Source: Geobacteraceae bacterium
Lineage (GTDB): Bacteria; Desulfobacterota; Desulfuromonadia; Geobacterales; Geobacteraceae
Direction: 5' to 3'
Length of the DNA stretch: 34,855 nt
NCBI GenBank assembly: GCA_028683595.1
Contig: JAQUHM010000003.1
Span: forward strand, 1 to 34,855
In this document: piece after piece, positions 18,297 through 28,417 of the stretch
Layout: every line of letters starts with the position of its first letter
How positions within the stretch are numbered: position 1 is the stretch's first letter
Position numbers and translations under genes: made by a program
The notes under the pieces: model-generated
Databases searched by the model: none
The model's input: only the letters and a program-made list of their open reading frames with translations
What the model was told of the DNA's origin: nothing

Positions 18297-20366
18297 ATGG
18301 ATACTCCCTCTCTCAATACTATCCGCAACATAGGAATCATCTCCCACATCGATGCCGGAAAGACAACGGTATCGGAGCGGATTCTCTACTATGCAGGTGA
18401 GACCCACAAGATGGGAGAGGTGCATGACGGTCAGGCGGTCATGGACTGGATGCCCCAGGAGCAGGAACGAGGCATTACCATTACCGCCACGACCACCACC
18501 TGCCGCTGGCGGGGGTACTGGATCAACCTCATCGATACTCCGGGACACATTGATTTTACTATCGAAGTTGAGCGGAGCATGCGTGTGCTGGATGGTGCGG
18601 TTGCCATCTTCAGTGCCGTCGAAGGGGTCGAACCCCAGAGCGAATCGGTATGGAGGCAGGCAGACCGCTACGGAGTGCCACGGATCTGTTTCATCAACAA
18701 GATGGACCGGGTCGGCGCTGATTACCGGGTAGTCCTGGAGCAGGTGGAGAAGAGGCTTGGTGCTCATCCACTCCTGCTGCAACTGCCTTTTGGGAGTGAA
18801 GGAAGCTTTTCCGGAGTCATTGACCTCCTGGCCGGGGACCTCCTGCAGTTTCACGAGGCGGATCAGGGCATGACCGTGGAGCGATTTCCCCTCCCTCAGG
18901 AGATGAAAGCGGAATTCTGCGCAGCTCGAGAAGCTATTATCGAGGCTGCTGCCGATTTCGATGATTCCATTCTCACAGATTTTATTGACGGCATCTTCGT
19001 GGAACCGGCTCGGTTACGGCTAGCAATACGCAAAGGTACCATTGCCTCCCGGCTCTTTCCGGTTTTTCTGGGTGCTGCGCTCCGTAACAAGGGGGTACAG
19101 CCCCTGCTGGATGCCGTTGGAGAGTATCTTCCCTCTCCACTTGACGTTCCACCTGCAATCGGGATACTCCCCGGAACCGATGTCACGGAAGAAGTCCGCT
19201 GTGACACCAAGGCACCTTTCTGTGGATTGGCCTTCAAGGTTTTTTCCGATGAGGGGCGCAAACTTACTTTTCTGCGGATCTATTCAGGTACGTTGCGTCC
19301 GGGGTCAACGGTTTTTAACATGACACGAAACAGTCTGGAAAAGGTGGCACAACTCTTCCGGATGCATTCCCATAAAAGGGAACGGCTGGAAGAGGCTTCA
19401 GCTGGCGACATTGTGGCGGCTTCGGGACTCAAGGATGTCCTTACCGGAGATACCCTCTGCGATACTGCTCATCGAATTCTCCTCAAGGGCCTTTCCATTC
19501 CCGACCCGGTGGTCTCTCTGGCGGTGGAGCCGAAAGGGGCCGAAGATAAGGAGAAGCTGCCGCTGGCACTGGAAAAGCTTCAGTGGGAAGACCCCACTTT
19601 CCGTGTTCGAGAGGATGAAGAGACGGGCCAGACTATCCTGACCGGAATGGGAGAGCTCCACCTGGAGATCATTTCCGATCGCCTGCTGAGGGATTTCGGA
19701 GTGGAAGTGAAGACCGGCCGTCCACAGGTCGTGTTCCGCGAGACTCCAAAGCGTGGCGTTGAACATCGGGAAGTTTTCCGGCGTGAGCTTGACGGCAAGA
19801 TTCACGGGGGAGAAGTTCTGTTGCGGCTTTCTCCGTTGCAGCGGGGGACGGGGGTGCTTGTCGTTTTGCCTTCGCCGGATGAGTCGCCCCTTCCGCCCGC
19901 TTTGCTGGAGCTTTTGGGTTCTTTGCTGGAACAGTCGTGCTCAGTTGGCGGCATATTCGGATACCCGCTGACGGATACGGAAGTGCGGATCCTGGAGGCC
20001 CCCCTTGAACCCGGCTTCACCACCGATACCGGTTTGCGTGCCGCAGCACAACGGGGCCTGATGATGGCCTTGCGGACTTCAGGTTCGGCACTTCTCGAGC
20101 CGATCATGTCTCTGGAGCTTACTGCTCCGGCTGAGTATACCGGCAAGGTTCTCGGTTCGCTGCAGAAAAAGCGTGGCCGGATTGAAGGCGTTACGTCCAG
20201 GGGGAGCCTCGAGATTATTCAGGCGAGCGTGCCGCTTGCGGAAATGTTCGGTTATATGTCTGAAATCCGGAGTGCTACCAAAGGCCGCGGAAGCTTCACC
20301 ATGGAGTTTTCCCATTTTGATCTGGCTCCGGCCGAGACAGTGAAGCGATTGGGTTTACCCTTATAA
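18297..20366 (+). CDS. Elongation factor G paralogue (EF-G2-like)
   Basis: GTPase motifs [28 protein letters not shown] domains III-V; diverged domain IV. Confidence 0.9.
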   Translation: MDTPSLNTIRNIGIISHIDAGKTTVSERILYYAGETHKMGEVHDGQAVMDWMPQEQERGITITATTTTCRWRGYWINLIDTPGHIDFTIEVERSMRVLDGAVAIFSAVEGVEPQSESVWRQADRYGVPRICFINKMDRVGADYRVVLEQVEKRLGAHPLLLQLPFGSEGSFSGVIDLLAGDLLQFHEADQGMTVERFPLPQEMKAEFCAAREAIIEAAADFDDSILTDFIDGIFVEPARLRLAIRKGTIASRLFPVFLGAALRNKGVQPLLDAVGEYLPSPLDVPPAIGILPGTDVTEEVRCDTKAPFCGLAFKVFSDEGRKLTFLRIYSGTLRPGSTVFNMTRNSLEKVAQLFRMHSHKRERLEEASAGDIVAASGLKDVLTGDTLCDTAHRILLKGLSIPDPVVSLAVEPKGAEDKEKLPLALEKLQWEDPTFRVREDEETGQTILTGMGELHLEIISDRLLRDFGVEVKTGRPQVVFRETPKRGVEHREVFRRELDGKIHGGEVLLRLSPLQRGTGVLVVLPSPDESPLPPALLELLGSLLEQSCSVGGIFGYPLTDTEVRILEAPLEPGFTTDTGLRAAAQRGLMMALRTSGSALLEPIMSLELTAPAEYTGKVLGSLQKKRGRIEGVTSRGSLEIIQASVPLAEMFGYMSEIRSATKGRGSFTMEFSHFDLAPAETVKRLGLPL

Positions 20367-20454
20367 CAGGGACCATTCGGGTAGGAGATGTCAGGGTGTG
20401 AGGCTGACGATCAAAGACCTGAGATAGATCTCCAGTCGCCATCAGGAGATGGAA

Positions 20455-22128
20455 ATGCCGGAAAGAAAAAATACCAAAGGAACTGTGCCGAAATCCGAGG
20501 ATGGAGTGCTCAAAGGGAGCGGCATAGCCCTTGCGGAACTCTACAAGGCACTGAAGGCCATTGCCTTCTACCCGGAAAGCCACCCACTTCGAGAGGAGAT
20601 ACTCCGGCGGGCCTTCCAGGCAGTACGGGGCCTGATGATTGAAGGAGGTCTTTCTCTGGGGGTACATCGCTCAGGAGTCTCGTTCCTTGACCGTGAAGAG
20701 AAAATAGAAAGTAGCCGGATGACATTGGCCCTGGCAAAGGAACTTTTTACTCGTGAGATCCAGCGGCTTTTTTTTCTTCCCGAACTTTCCTTTTCCGATT
20801 TTACAGCATTTCTTGAGTTGCTGGCTCAGGAGCCTCAACGGATTATTTCCGATGGTGGCGTGGTCAAGGTCCTCTCCCAACGGGGTGTTACGACGGTTGT
20901 GGCCAACGAGATCAACATCTCGGCGGTTTTTACAAAGCATGCTTCAGGGAAGACTGACGAGACTTTTTTCGCGGAGGGGAACTTCCTTGGTGAGGGAGAG
21001 GGCTCCGGGGAAAAAATGGGTAGTGCAGAAGGATCGACTGATGACGTTGCCTCGGGAAAAGGGACCGGTTCTTTCGGAGAAGTGCCCTTGGAGAGCCTGG
21101 AAGATCTGACGGTAAAAGAGTTGTTTTCGCTGATGGAGAAGGAATCCGATGACACACGATACGGCCAGTTGGCCGGTCTGTTGGAGAGCAAAGGGTATTT
21201 CTTGAAAGAAGACGGTAACTTTGACCCTTTGTTCCAGATTCTCCTCGGCCTTTTGAACCAGAATACCGATGCGACACGGAGCGAAGTGCAGCGGGACGTG
21301 TCTCTTCGGACCTTTCATGATCTGGCCAGTGGACCAATGCTCGATCACCTGCTGGATCACCTGGAGGATGAGGGTTTCAATCAGAAGGAGATTGTCTATC
21401 TTATTCTGCATCACTTGGGAAAAGAGACCGTTGAAGCAGTTATCCCCCGACTTGTCGCCAGCGATTGCCAGTTTGCGAGGAAGGCTCTAACGACGGCTCT
21501 GCTCCGGTTAGGGCCTTCTGCGGTTTCCGCTCTGTTGACATTCCTGGCGGATAGCAATTGGCAGGTTGTTCGTACTGCCGTGGCGGTTCTGGGCGAAATG
21601 CAGGACAGGAATGCCGTAAAGGGGTTGATGCTGGCCGCCTATCATGTGGATACCCGGGTGCGACTTGAATCAATCCGTTCTCTGGCCGAAATAGGAGGAA
21701 GAGAAGCGACTGCAGTTCTTTTCGATCTTTTTCGTGACAAAAACAGGACCATCAGAAGGCAGGTTATCCTCTGGCTGGGAGTTACCAGGAATGAAAGTGC
21801 CCTGCAACCTCTTTGCGACCTGGTTATGGAACGGGATATAAGGGGTAAGAACGTTACCTTGAAAAAAGAGGCACTGCTGGCCATTGGTCGGATCGGGGAT
21901 CCTCGATCCCTTGACGCGCTGGTTCGGTTGGTGGAGAAAAGACGCTTTCTGGCACTTGGCCGCTGGGAGGAGCTCAAGATTCTCGCTCTTGAGACAATCG
22001 GCCGCCTGGAGGGTAAAGAGGCTCTGGATTTTCTGCAAAAGACTGCATCACGGGGCGGACGGATCGGACAGGCGTCTGCGGCGGTATTGGAAAACATGGG
22101 GGATGGGTCGCGGAGTAAAAATGAATGA
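20455..22128 (+). CDS. HEAT-repeat protein with N-terminal domain shared with the next gene
   Basis: Repeats such as FLADSNWQVVRTAVAVLGEMQDRNAVKGLMLAAYHVDTRVRLESIRSLAEIGG; SD GGAG before ATG at 20455 (ORF also opens at 20449). Confidence 0.82.
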   Translation: MPERKNTKGTVPKSEDGVLKGSGIALAELYKALKAIAFYPESHPLREEILRRAFQAVRGLMIEGGLSLGVHRSGVSFLDREEKIESSRMTLALAKELFTREIQRLFFLPELSFSDFTAFLELLAQEPQRIISDGGVVKVLSQRGVTTVVANEINISAVFTKHASGKTDETFFAEGNFLGEGEGSGEKMGSAEGSTDDVASGKGTGSFGEVPLESLEDLTVKELFSLMEKESDDTRYGQLAGLLESKGYFLKEDGNFDPLFQILLGLLNQNTDATRSEVQRDVSLRTFHDLASGPMLDHLLDHLEDEGFNQKEIVYLILHHLGKETVEAVIPRLVASDCQFARKALTTALLRLGPSAVSALLTFLADSNWQVVRTAVAVLGEMQDRNAVKGLMLAAYHVDTRVRLESIRSLAEIGGREATAVLFDLFRDKNRTIRRQVILWLGVTRNESALQPLCDLVMERDIRGKNVTLKKEALLAIGRIGDPRSLDALVRLVEKRRFLALGRWEELKILALETIGRLEGKEALDFLQKTASRGGRIGQASAAVLENMGDGSRSKNE

Positions 22129-23488
22129 GATAACTCACCAGGATGCGCAACGGGCAGCGATGCTGCTGATGGCTTCCATCAAATCGGCGGCTTTTTATCC
22201 ACAGGCCCATCCTGCGGTGCGCCAGCCTCTGGAAGAGCTTAACAGTATCTTCAACGACATGGTTCGAGTAAAGCCCGAGATTCACCTTGGCGTGGTCGAA
22301 GGGGTCTTTTTCCTGGAGGGCAACCTGTTTGTCTCGCCGAATTCTTCCGTTGCGGAACTTGCCGAACGCTTGATTGATAAAGGCATCTTTGCCATAACCC
22401 TGTTTGGGGGGGTAACTTCCGACGACCTGTTCCTGTTTGCTTCACTCCTTGCCCGAAAAAACTTTCCTGCCGAGCTTGTTTTCGAAGAACTGTCAAGAAA
22501 AGGCGTTACGACAATAAAGTATGGTATCGACGAGGTGCAGGATGGGTGTGCCGCCGAGGAGGGTGGGGCATCTCCTCTCCGTACCTACCACGATGCACTG
22601 GATGCCATACGCGGGACCATGAAAGACATCGAGCGCGGCAGGATTCCCGCCAGTGAACGGATCAATGAGGTTGTCGACAATATGGTCTCCCTGACGATCA
22701 AGGACCATACCACCATGCTTGGCCTTGCCATGATAAAGGATTACGATAATTATACCTTCAATCATTCCGTCAATGTCGGGATACTTGCCGTTGCCCTGGC
22801 CGCATATCTGGGAATGGACCGCGAAGCGCTCCGTGACACGAATACTGCCGGGTTGCTCCATGATATCGGCAAGATAAGAATTGAAAAATCCATCCTCAAC
22901 AAACCGGGAAAGCTTTCCGGGGACGAGTATGAGGAGATGAAGAAACATGCGGAAAAAGGTGCTGAAATTGTAAGAGAAATGGAGAATATTCATTCGCGGG
23001 TTACGGATGCCGTACTCGGGCATCACATAAGATATAACCGCAGCGGATACCCGGAGTGGGCAAGGAAGAGGGATTTTGACCAGTTGGCCGATATCCTGGC
23101 GGTTGCGGATTGCTACGACGCAATCACCACCCTTCGCACCTATAATTCACCGGTTCCGCCGAGGGCTGCGCTGGACGTGCTGCGGAGAATTTCCGGGACA
23201 TCCCTGAAAGGTGATCTGGTGGAGAAATTTGAGGAGATGATGGGGAAATATCCGGTGGGAACCCTCGTGAGGCTGGATACCAACGAGATAGCACTCGTGG
23301 TAAAACCCCATCCCCAAGAGAGCGCCGAGGCTGCGGTGAAGATAATCATCGACGCACAGGGGACTACCTTGGAAAAGCCCAGACTGGTAAGCCTTGCCCC
23401 GCAGGACGGGAGTCGCTATGCAACCATTGTCACCCAGGTTGATCCGCTCCTGAAAAATATTGATGTGAGTCGCTACTTTCTTATGTGA
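22121..23488 (+). CDS. HD-GYP-type phosphohydrolase with N-terminal accessory domain
   Basis: HSVNVGILAVALA...TAGLLHDIGKIRIEKSILNKPGKLSGDEYEEMKKHAEKGAEI...LGHHIRYNRSGYPEW...ADCYDAITTLRTY; start MNEITHQDA overlaps previous stop by 8 nt. Confidence 0.88.
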   Translation: MNEITHQDAQRAAMLLMASIKSAAFYPQAHPAVRQPLEELNSIFNDMVRVKPEIHLGVVEGVFFLEGNLFVSPNSSVAELAERLIDKGIFAITLFGGVTSDDLFLFASLLARKNFPAELVFEELSRKGVTTIKYGIDEVQDGCAAEEGGASPLRTYHDALDAIRGTMKDIERGRIPASERINEVVDNMVSLTIKDHTTMLGLAMIKDYDNYTFNHSVNVGILAVALAAYLGMDREALRDTNTAGLLHDIGKIRIEKSILNKPGKLSGDEYEEMKKHAEKGAEIVREMENIHSRVTDAVLGHHIRYNRSGYPEWARKRDFDQLADILAVADCYDAITTLRTYNSPVPPRAALDVLRRISGTSLKGDLVEKFEEMMGKYPVGTLVRLDTNEIALVVKPHPQESAEAAVKIIIDAQGTTLEKPRLVSLAPQDGSRYATIVTQVDPLLKNIDVSRYFLM

Positions 23489-24065
23489 AACGCAGGGTAC
23501 CGAGAGCCTGGGCCGCAGCTTCCCGGGTACGCTGATGGGGCGAGCAGAGCAGTTCCATAATCTTCACCTCAAGGGTTCCGTCACCGATATGACCCAGGGT
23601 GCAGGCTGCTTCCGCATCGAGAAGGCCGTCTCCTGCATCCAGAAAAGGCAGCAGAGCGGGGACGAGTGCAGGATCTTTGAAGTTTTTCAGAGCGGCAATA
23701 GTCTTTGCTTGAATGGTGGGATTCTGGTCTTTCAGCCCCTCCATAAGAACGGGGAGTGCCTTGGGATGGCCGAGGGTGCCGAGGACCTCAATTGCGACTG
23801 ATTTAATGTTTTCCTCGGGCCGGGAAGCACAGTAACGCAGGGGGGGGATGACTTGTTCTCCGCCGATTCTGCCGAGGGCATACAATGCCTTTAGTTTGGT
23901 GCCGAGGTCGCCCTTTTTCAGGGCTTCGAGGATTTCAGGAAGGCTGCCGATACTTTCTAGGCGCTCGAGAGACTCCGCTGCGGCAACTCGAACCTCTTCG
24001 CAGGGGTCGGTCAGCAGCGCTGAAAGGGCATCTCTTCGCTTTTGCGTTGAACTGAATGATTTCAT
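23481..24065 (-). CDS. HEAT-repeat/PBS-lyase-like protein
   Basis: Consecutive HEAT units (LKALYALGRIGGEQVIPPLRYCASRPEENIKSVAIEVLGTLGHPKALPVLMEGLKD). Confidence 0.82.
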   Translation of the reverse strand: MKSFSSTQKRRDALSALLTDPCEEVRVAAAESLERLESIGSLPEILEALKKGDLGTKLKALYALGRIGGEQVIPPLRYCASRPEENIKSVAIEVLGTLGHPKALPVLMEGLKDQNPTIQAKTIAALKNFKDPALVPALLPFLDAGDGLLDAEAACTLGHIGDGTLEVKIMELLCSPHQRTREAAAQALGTLRFT

Positions 24066-24161
24066 ACAAGTTTAAGATAGTAGCAAAAAGCGGAAATTTA
24101 GCAACAATTTATTATCTGGAATCTTGATTCTGGGCCTCAGATTCCCAGAAAGGAGGAATGC

Positions 24162-24500
24162 ATGAAGGAAAATATCAAAGCGGCACTCCTCTCCGCCCTT
24201 GTTCTGCCGGGGGTTGGGCAGTTTTATCGTGGCCGGACAGTGAAGGGTGGGGTTCTGGTGGTCCTGGTATCGATCGTACTGCTGATTTTTGTTGTTCTGG
24301 CAGTCCGGGCTGTTCAAGACGTTCTTCATGTGGTTCGGATAACCGGTAGAATTGAGGACGTTGCGGTTGTTGATAGCCTGCGCGGTCATTTGCCGTCCTT
24401 GCTTTGGCTCGGGGGTATACTTTTCTGTGTCTGGATATACGGGGTGGTTGATGCATTCCTTGGGAGTGGTTCGGCCAACAAGGACGAGCCGGGTAAATGA
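24162..24500 (+). CDS. Small membrane protein, TM2/DUF5683-like
   Basis: KAALLSALVLPGVGQFYRGRTVKGGVLVVLVSIVLL, with further TM helix; AAAGGAGG SD. Confidence 0.7.
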   Translation: MKENIKAALLSALVLPGVGQFYRGRTVKGGVLVVLVSIVLLIFVVLAVRAVQDVLHVVRITGRIEDVAVVDSLRGHLPSLLWLGGILFCVWIYGVVDAFLGSGSANKDEPGK

Positions 24501-24602
24501 TTTTTCCACGGGTTATTATGGCAGGCCGGAAAAGGCATTGGTCACACTATTGATTTGACAAATAGCCTTGATCTGTGGGATAAAATAGAACATTAAAAAA
24601 GG

Positions 24603-24630
24603 GGCCCCTCCCAAGGGGCCTTGTTTTTTT
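24603..24630 (+). terminator. Rho-independent terminator-like hairpin
   Basis: GGCCCC-TCCCAA-GGGGCC-TTGTTTTTTT, between 24162..24500 and fabH. Confidence 0.75.
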
Positions 24631-24653
24631 ACCTGCAGGGTACGGAGAGATAT

Positions 24654-25634
24654 ATGTTGTTTGCTAAGGTTTTGGCCACTGGCGGTCGAGTCCCTGATAA
24701 GATTGTGAAAAATTCGTTTTTCGAGTATCTGGTCGAGGATGCGGATACCTGGATTTTTTCTCGAACGGGAATTCGTGAGCGTCGCTTTGCCGCCGATGAC
24801 GAAGCCACTTCTGATCTTGCGACTGCCGCAGCTTTTCAGGCGCTTGAGGCTGGCAAGATTGACCCACTTGATCTTGATTGCATTATCGTCGCAACATCCA
24901 CTCCGGACATGATTCTTCCCCCGACCGCCTGCATGGTGCAGAAAAATATCGGCGCAGCGAACGCGCTTGCCTTTGACATGAACGCTGTCTGCAGCGGCTT
25001 CGTCTATGCCGTGGAGGCAGCGGATAATTTCATCAAATCGGGAAAATACCGCAGGGTTCTCGTGATTGGTGCCGACTGCTACTCGAAGATTCTCGATATG
25101 CAGGATAAAACTACCTGCCCTCTCTTTGGTGATGGCGCAGGTGCGGTTATTCTGGAGTCTTCTCCAGAGCCGCAAGGCATTCTGACAACCCACATCGAGA
25201 GCGACGGCAGCCGTTGGGAGCTGATTCAGGTTCCCTCTTCCGGCACCCGCAAGCCCATCACCCCGGAGTCGATTGCACTCAGGGAGAATACTTTCAAAAT
25301 GGCGGGCAGGAGCGTCTATACCTTTGCTACGGATGTTATTCCCAAGCTTGTTGCCAGGGTGACTGAAAAAGCGGGAATCACTCCAGCCGAGCTAAACTTT
25401 ATCATTCCACACCAGGCCAACAGTCGAATCATTGATGTGATCACGAAAAAGACCGGGATTCCGGCGGAGAAGATCCTTCTCAATCTTGACCGTTACGGCA
25501 ATACTGCCGCAGCTTCTGTCGGGCTTGCCCTTGATGAGAATATTCGCAATGGTGTCATCAAAGAGGGAAATCTCGTGATGATAATGGGTTTCGGCGGCGG
25601 CCTGTCGTGGGGCGGGATGCTGCTCAAAATCTGA
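24654..25634 (+). CDS. fabH: 3-oxoacyl-ACP synthase III (KAS III)
   Basis: Catalytic Cys in NAVCSGF, His in IPHQANSRI, Asn in RYGNTAAAS; GGAGAG SD. Confidence 0.92.
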   Translation: MLFAKVLATGGRVPDKIVKNSFFEYLVEDADTWIFSRTGIRERRFAADDEATSDLATAAAFQALEAGKIDPLDLDCIIVATSTPDMILPPTACMVQKNIGAANALAFDMNAVCSGFVYAVEAADNFIKSGKYRRVLVIGADCYSKILDMQDKTTCPLFGDGAGAVILESSPEPQGILTTHIESDGSRWELIQVPSSGTRKPITPESIALRENTFKMAGRSVYTFATDVIPKLVARVTEKAGITPAELNFIIPHQANSRIIDVITKKTGIPAEKILLNLDRYGNTAAASVGLALDENIRNGVIKEGNLVMIMGFGGGLSWGGMLLKI

Positions 25635-25649
25635 AGGTTGAGACGATTT

Positions 25650-27056
25650 TTATTCCGCACAGCAGGAGAGCCTGCTGATATTCCGGGTGAACCCCTGGGC
25701 GCAAAGGCGCAGTCCTTCAGCCATGGATGGGTAAACGTGGGTCATATTTGCCAGGTCGCTGACGGTAATCCTGCAACGGATTGCCAGAGCTGCTTCATTG
25801 ATAATATCAGCTCCCCGATGGCATGACAGGTGCACGCCGAGCAGCCTGCCGCTTCCTTCTTCCGCTACCATCTTGATTGCTCCGGCGGTATGGCCTGTTA
25901 CCTGGGCCTTGGGTATGGCCGACACCGGGATGGTGTTGGTAGTTACCTGATATCCGGCTTTCCGGGCGGATTCTTCCGTGTACCCGACGGTTCCGATCTC
26001 CGGGTCGGTAAAAATGGCCATTGGTAGCGAAGAATAGTCGATCCGGCAGGAGCAGTCAGGCGTAAGCATGTTATCCACGGCAACGATACCTTCCCGGGCT
26101 CCAACTGTCGCAATCATCATTCCGCCTGTCACATCACCCGCTGCCCAGATACCGGGTGCCGTGGTCCGCATCTGGTCGTCTACCGTGACAAATCCTCTGC
26201 CGTCCACTTTCACCCCTACCTTTTCCAGACCTATTCCAGTCGATGCGGGAGCGGTTCCCGCGGCAACCAGCAGTTTTTCTGCCCGGAAAGTTTTTCTCCG
26301 TCCATCGCTTTCCGCAATCACTTCCACCGTGTTCCCTGTCTGCGTTATCTCCTGAACTTTCACGTCCGGGAAGAACTTCATCCCCTCCTTCTGTAATGCC
26401 GTCTGCACTGCCTGTACCGGTTCGGTTTCCACGTGGGAGAGGATGCGGGTACCATGTTCGAGTACCCGAACCTTTGTTCCCATGCGGGTGAACATCTGCC
26501 CCAGTTCTACTGCGATGACACCTCCGCCGATAATGATCAGTGACGAGGGGAATTTTTTGAGGAGCAGGGCGCTTCGACTCGTCAGGTAGTCGACTCTATC
26601 GAGGCCGGGGAGGGCAGGGATCAATGGAAAGCCACCGGTGGCAACCAGTATTCTGTCCGACCTGAGTACCTGCTCGCCAACTTCCAGGGTTTGTGGCCCG
26701 ATAAACTTTCCGGTACCCTTGATCAGACTCAGGCCCGGTACTTCCTGGAGGACATCGAGATACTTGGTCTTTCGCAAACCTTTTACAACTTTATTTTTAT
26801 GATTGGTCAGATGCTCCCAGTCAATGCCGTCCGTTACGGTTCCTACTCCTAGTAGCTCGCCGAGATGCGCTTCCTGCCGGAACAGGGCCGAGTGAATAAG
26901 GGTCTTGCTGGGGATGCATCCCCAGTTGATGCAGGTACCGCCCGGGGCGCTCTTCTCGATCATTGTTACCTTGAAGCCGAGAGTCCGGGCACGCAACGCA
27001 GCGGCAAAGGCGGTGGATCCTGATCCGAGAATTATGATATCGCAGTCTGTGGGCAT
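25650..27056 (-). CDS. Mercuric-reductase-like pyridine nucleotide-disulfide oxidoreductase
   Basis: GSGSTAFAAALRA, redox motif GGTCINWGCIPSKT, C-terminal vicinal cysteines RLSCCAE; start MPTDCDIIILG. Confidence 0.85.
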   Translation of the reverse strand: MPTDCDIIILGSGSTAFAAALRARTLGFKVTMIEKSAPGGTCINWGCIPSKTLIHSALFRQEAHLGELLGVGTVTDGIDWEHLTNHKNKVVKGLRKTKYLDVLQEVPGLSLIKGTGKFIGPQTLEVGEQVLRSDRILVATGGFPLIPALPGLDRVDYLTSRSALLLKKFPSSLIIIGGGVIAVELGQMFTRMGTKVRVLEHGTRILSHVETEPVQAVQTALQKEGMKFFPDVKVQEITQTGNTVEVIAESDGRRKTFRAEKLLVAAGTAPASTGIGLEKVGVKVDGRGFVTVDDQMRTTAPGIWAAGDVTGGMMIATVGAREGIVAVDNMLTPDCSCRIDYSSLPMAIFTDPEIGTVGYTEESARKAGYQVTTNTIPVSAIPKAQVTGHTAGAIKMVAEEGSGRLLGVHLSCHRGADIINEAALAIRCRITVSDLANMTHVYPSMAEGLRLCAQGFTRNISRLSCCAE

Positions 27057-27301
27057 GATGGAACCTCGCCGTGCAACTCTACCATAAACCGGTCCCTGGG
27101 CAAAGACTGGAAATTCTCCGGTTGGGTATTGAAGTGCTCCTTTCCTCGGCTGACAGGGATTAAATTTATGCAATTCGGCGGAAATTGATATATAGTTTCT
27201 TTCCGTAGGAGAAAATGAGCAACTCTGCCGGTTACCTACCCGATCATCTTTCAAATACAGTTTATTGCCGGGCAGAAAAATGTTGCCAGGGCAGGAGAAC
27301 C

Positions 27302-27985
27302 ATGGAATACCAAAAGATATTGAAGAAATCTCTCCTCTTCTCCGGACTGAACGAGGAAAACCTTGCTGAAGTAGCTGCCATTGCCACCAAACGCACCTAT
27401 GGGAAAGGGGAGGTTCTCTTTACCGAAGGGGAGCCTGCCGAGGGTTTTTATCTGATTGCTTCCGGCACAGTGAAGCTGTCGAAGATATCTTCGGACGGCA
27501 AGGAAAAGGTCCTGCACTTTGCTTATGCTTCGGAGACATTTGCCGAAGCTGCTTTTTTCGGTGACGGCCGCTATCCTGCCGAAGGGCGGGCCCTTGAGAA
27601 GGTTGAGGCCCTCTATTTCCCCCGGGCTGCCTTTATGGGGATTCTGGAGCGGAACCCCCGTTTCTCCCTGAATCTCATCGTCACCCTGTCGCTCTCGGTG
27701 AGACGTTTCGCCCGTCAAATCGAGGAGCTCACTTTTGCCGAAGTACCGAGCAGGCTGGCGGGATACCTGGTTGATCTCGCAGCTAAAAAATCAACCAGCT
27801 TCCAGGGCAAAACCTATCTCGATCTGGAGATCAAAAAAGGTGAACTTGCCTCCCACCTTAGTACGGTCAGCGAAACGCTTTCCCGTGCACTCAAAAAGCT
27901 GAAGGAGGAGGGGGCAATCGAGGTTAAGGGAAGCCGGGTCGTTATCCAGAATATGGAGCGTCTGAAGGAAATAGCTGCAAAGTAG
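27302..27985 (+). CDS. Crp/Fnr-family transcriptional regulator
   Basis: cNMP-binding fold GEVLFTEGEPAEGFYLIASGTVKLSKISSDGKEKVLHF and C-terminal winged HTH KGELASHLSTVSETLSRALKKLKEEGAIEVKGSRV. Confidence 0.92.
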   Translation: MEYQKILKKSLLFSGLNEENLAEVAAIATKRTYGKGEVLFTEGEPAEGFYLIASGTVKLSKISSDGKEKVLHFAYASETFAEAAFFGDGRYPAEGRALEKVEALYFPRAAFMGILERNPRFSLNLIVTLSLSVRRFARQIEELTFAEVPSRLAGYLVDLAAKKSTSFQGKTYLDLEIKKGELASHLSTVSETLSRALKKLKEEGAIEVKGSRVVIQNMERLKEIAAK

Positions 27986-28054
27986 GAAAACGGTTCCTTG
28001 GTGGTAATCCCATCCATTGGTGCCGTGACTTTCCGTGGAATGTTCCCTCCGCAC

Positions 28055-28417
28055 TTATCTGCAGTTTTCCGCAGCTTCCGTACCTGCTTTCGCCGCGCGT
28101 AGAACCTGCTGCAGGTGCCCTTTGCTGGTCTCGAGAGTTTCCGCTTTCATGGCATCCCTTGCTGAACGGAAGGCCTTGTAAAACTCCACCTCTGCTTCAT
28201 GGCACGAGCATTCATCGGCACTGTTTTGTGCGCTCTCGGCGGCCAATTCGGATTTTTTCGCGTATTCCCGTACTTTGGCCAAGGACGATTCCCGCACGCC
28301 ATGCAGGGCGTAGCGATAGGAATCAAAGCCGCTGTTTTCCATATCGGAGCATCCAGCCTGCGTCTGTGAAGGAACGAGGAGATAAAGCAGCATCATGCTG
28401 CAGAGCAGCTGTTTCAT
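28055..28417 (-). CDS. Small secreted Cys-containing protein of unknown function
   Basis: Signal peptide MKQLLCSMMLLYLLVPSQTQA; helical mature region containing C, CSC, C. Confidence 0.6.
   Translation of the reverse strand: MKQLLCSMMLLYLLVPSQTQAGCSDMENSGFDSYRYALHGVRESSLAKVREYAKKSELAAESAQNSADECSCHEAEVEFYKAFRSARDAMKAETLETSKGHLQQVLRAAKAGTEAAENCR

Noticed and set aside
20881-20950. Possible frameshift/pseudogene in the HEAT protein because of overlapping ORFs
   Set aside because: The 559-aa frame is continuous with domain content on both sides.
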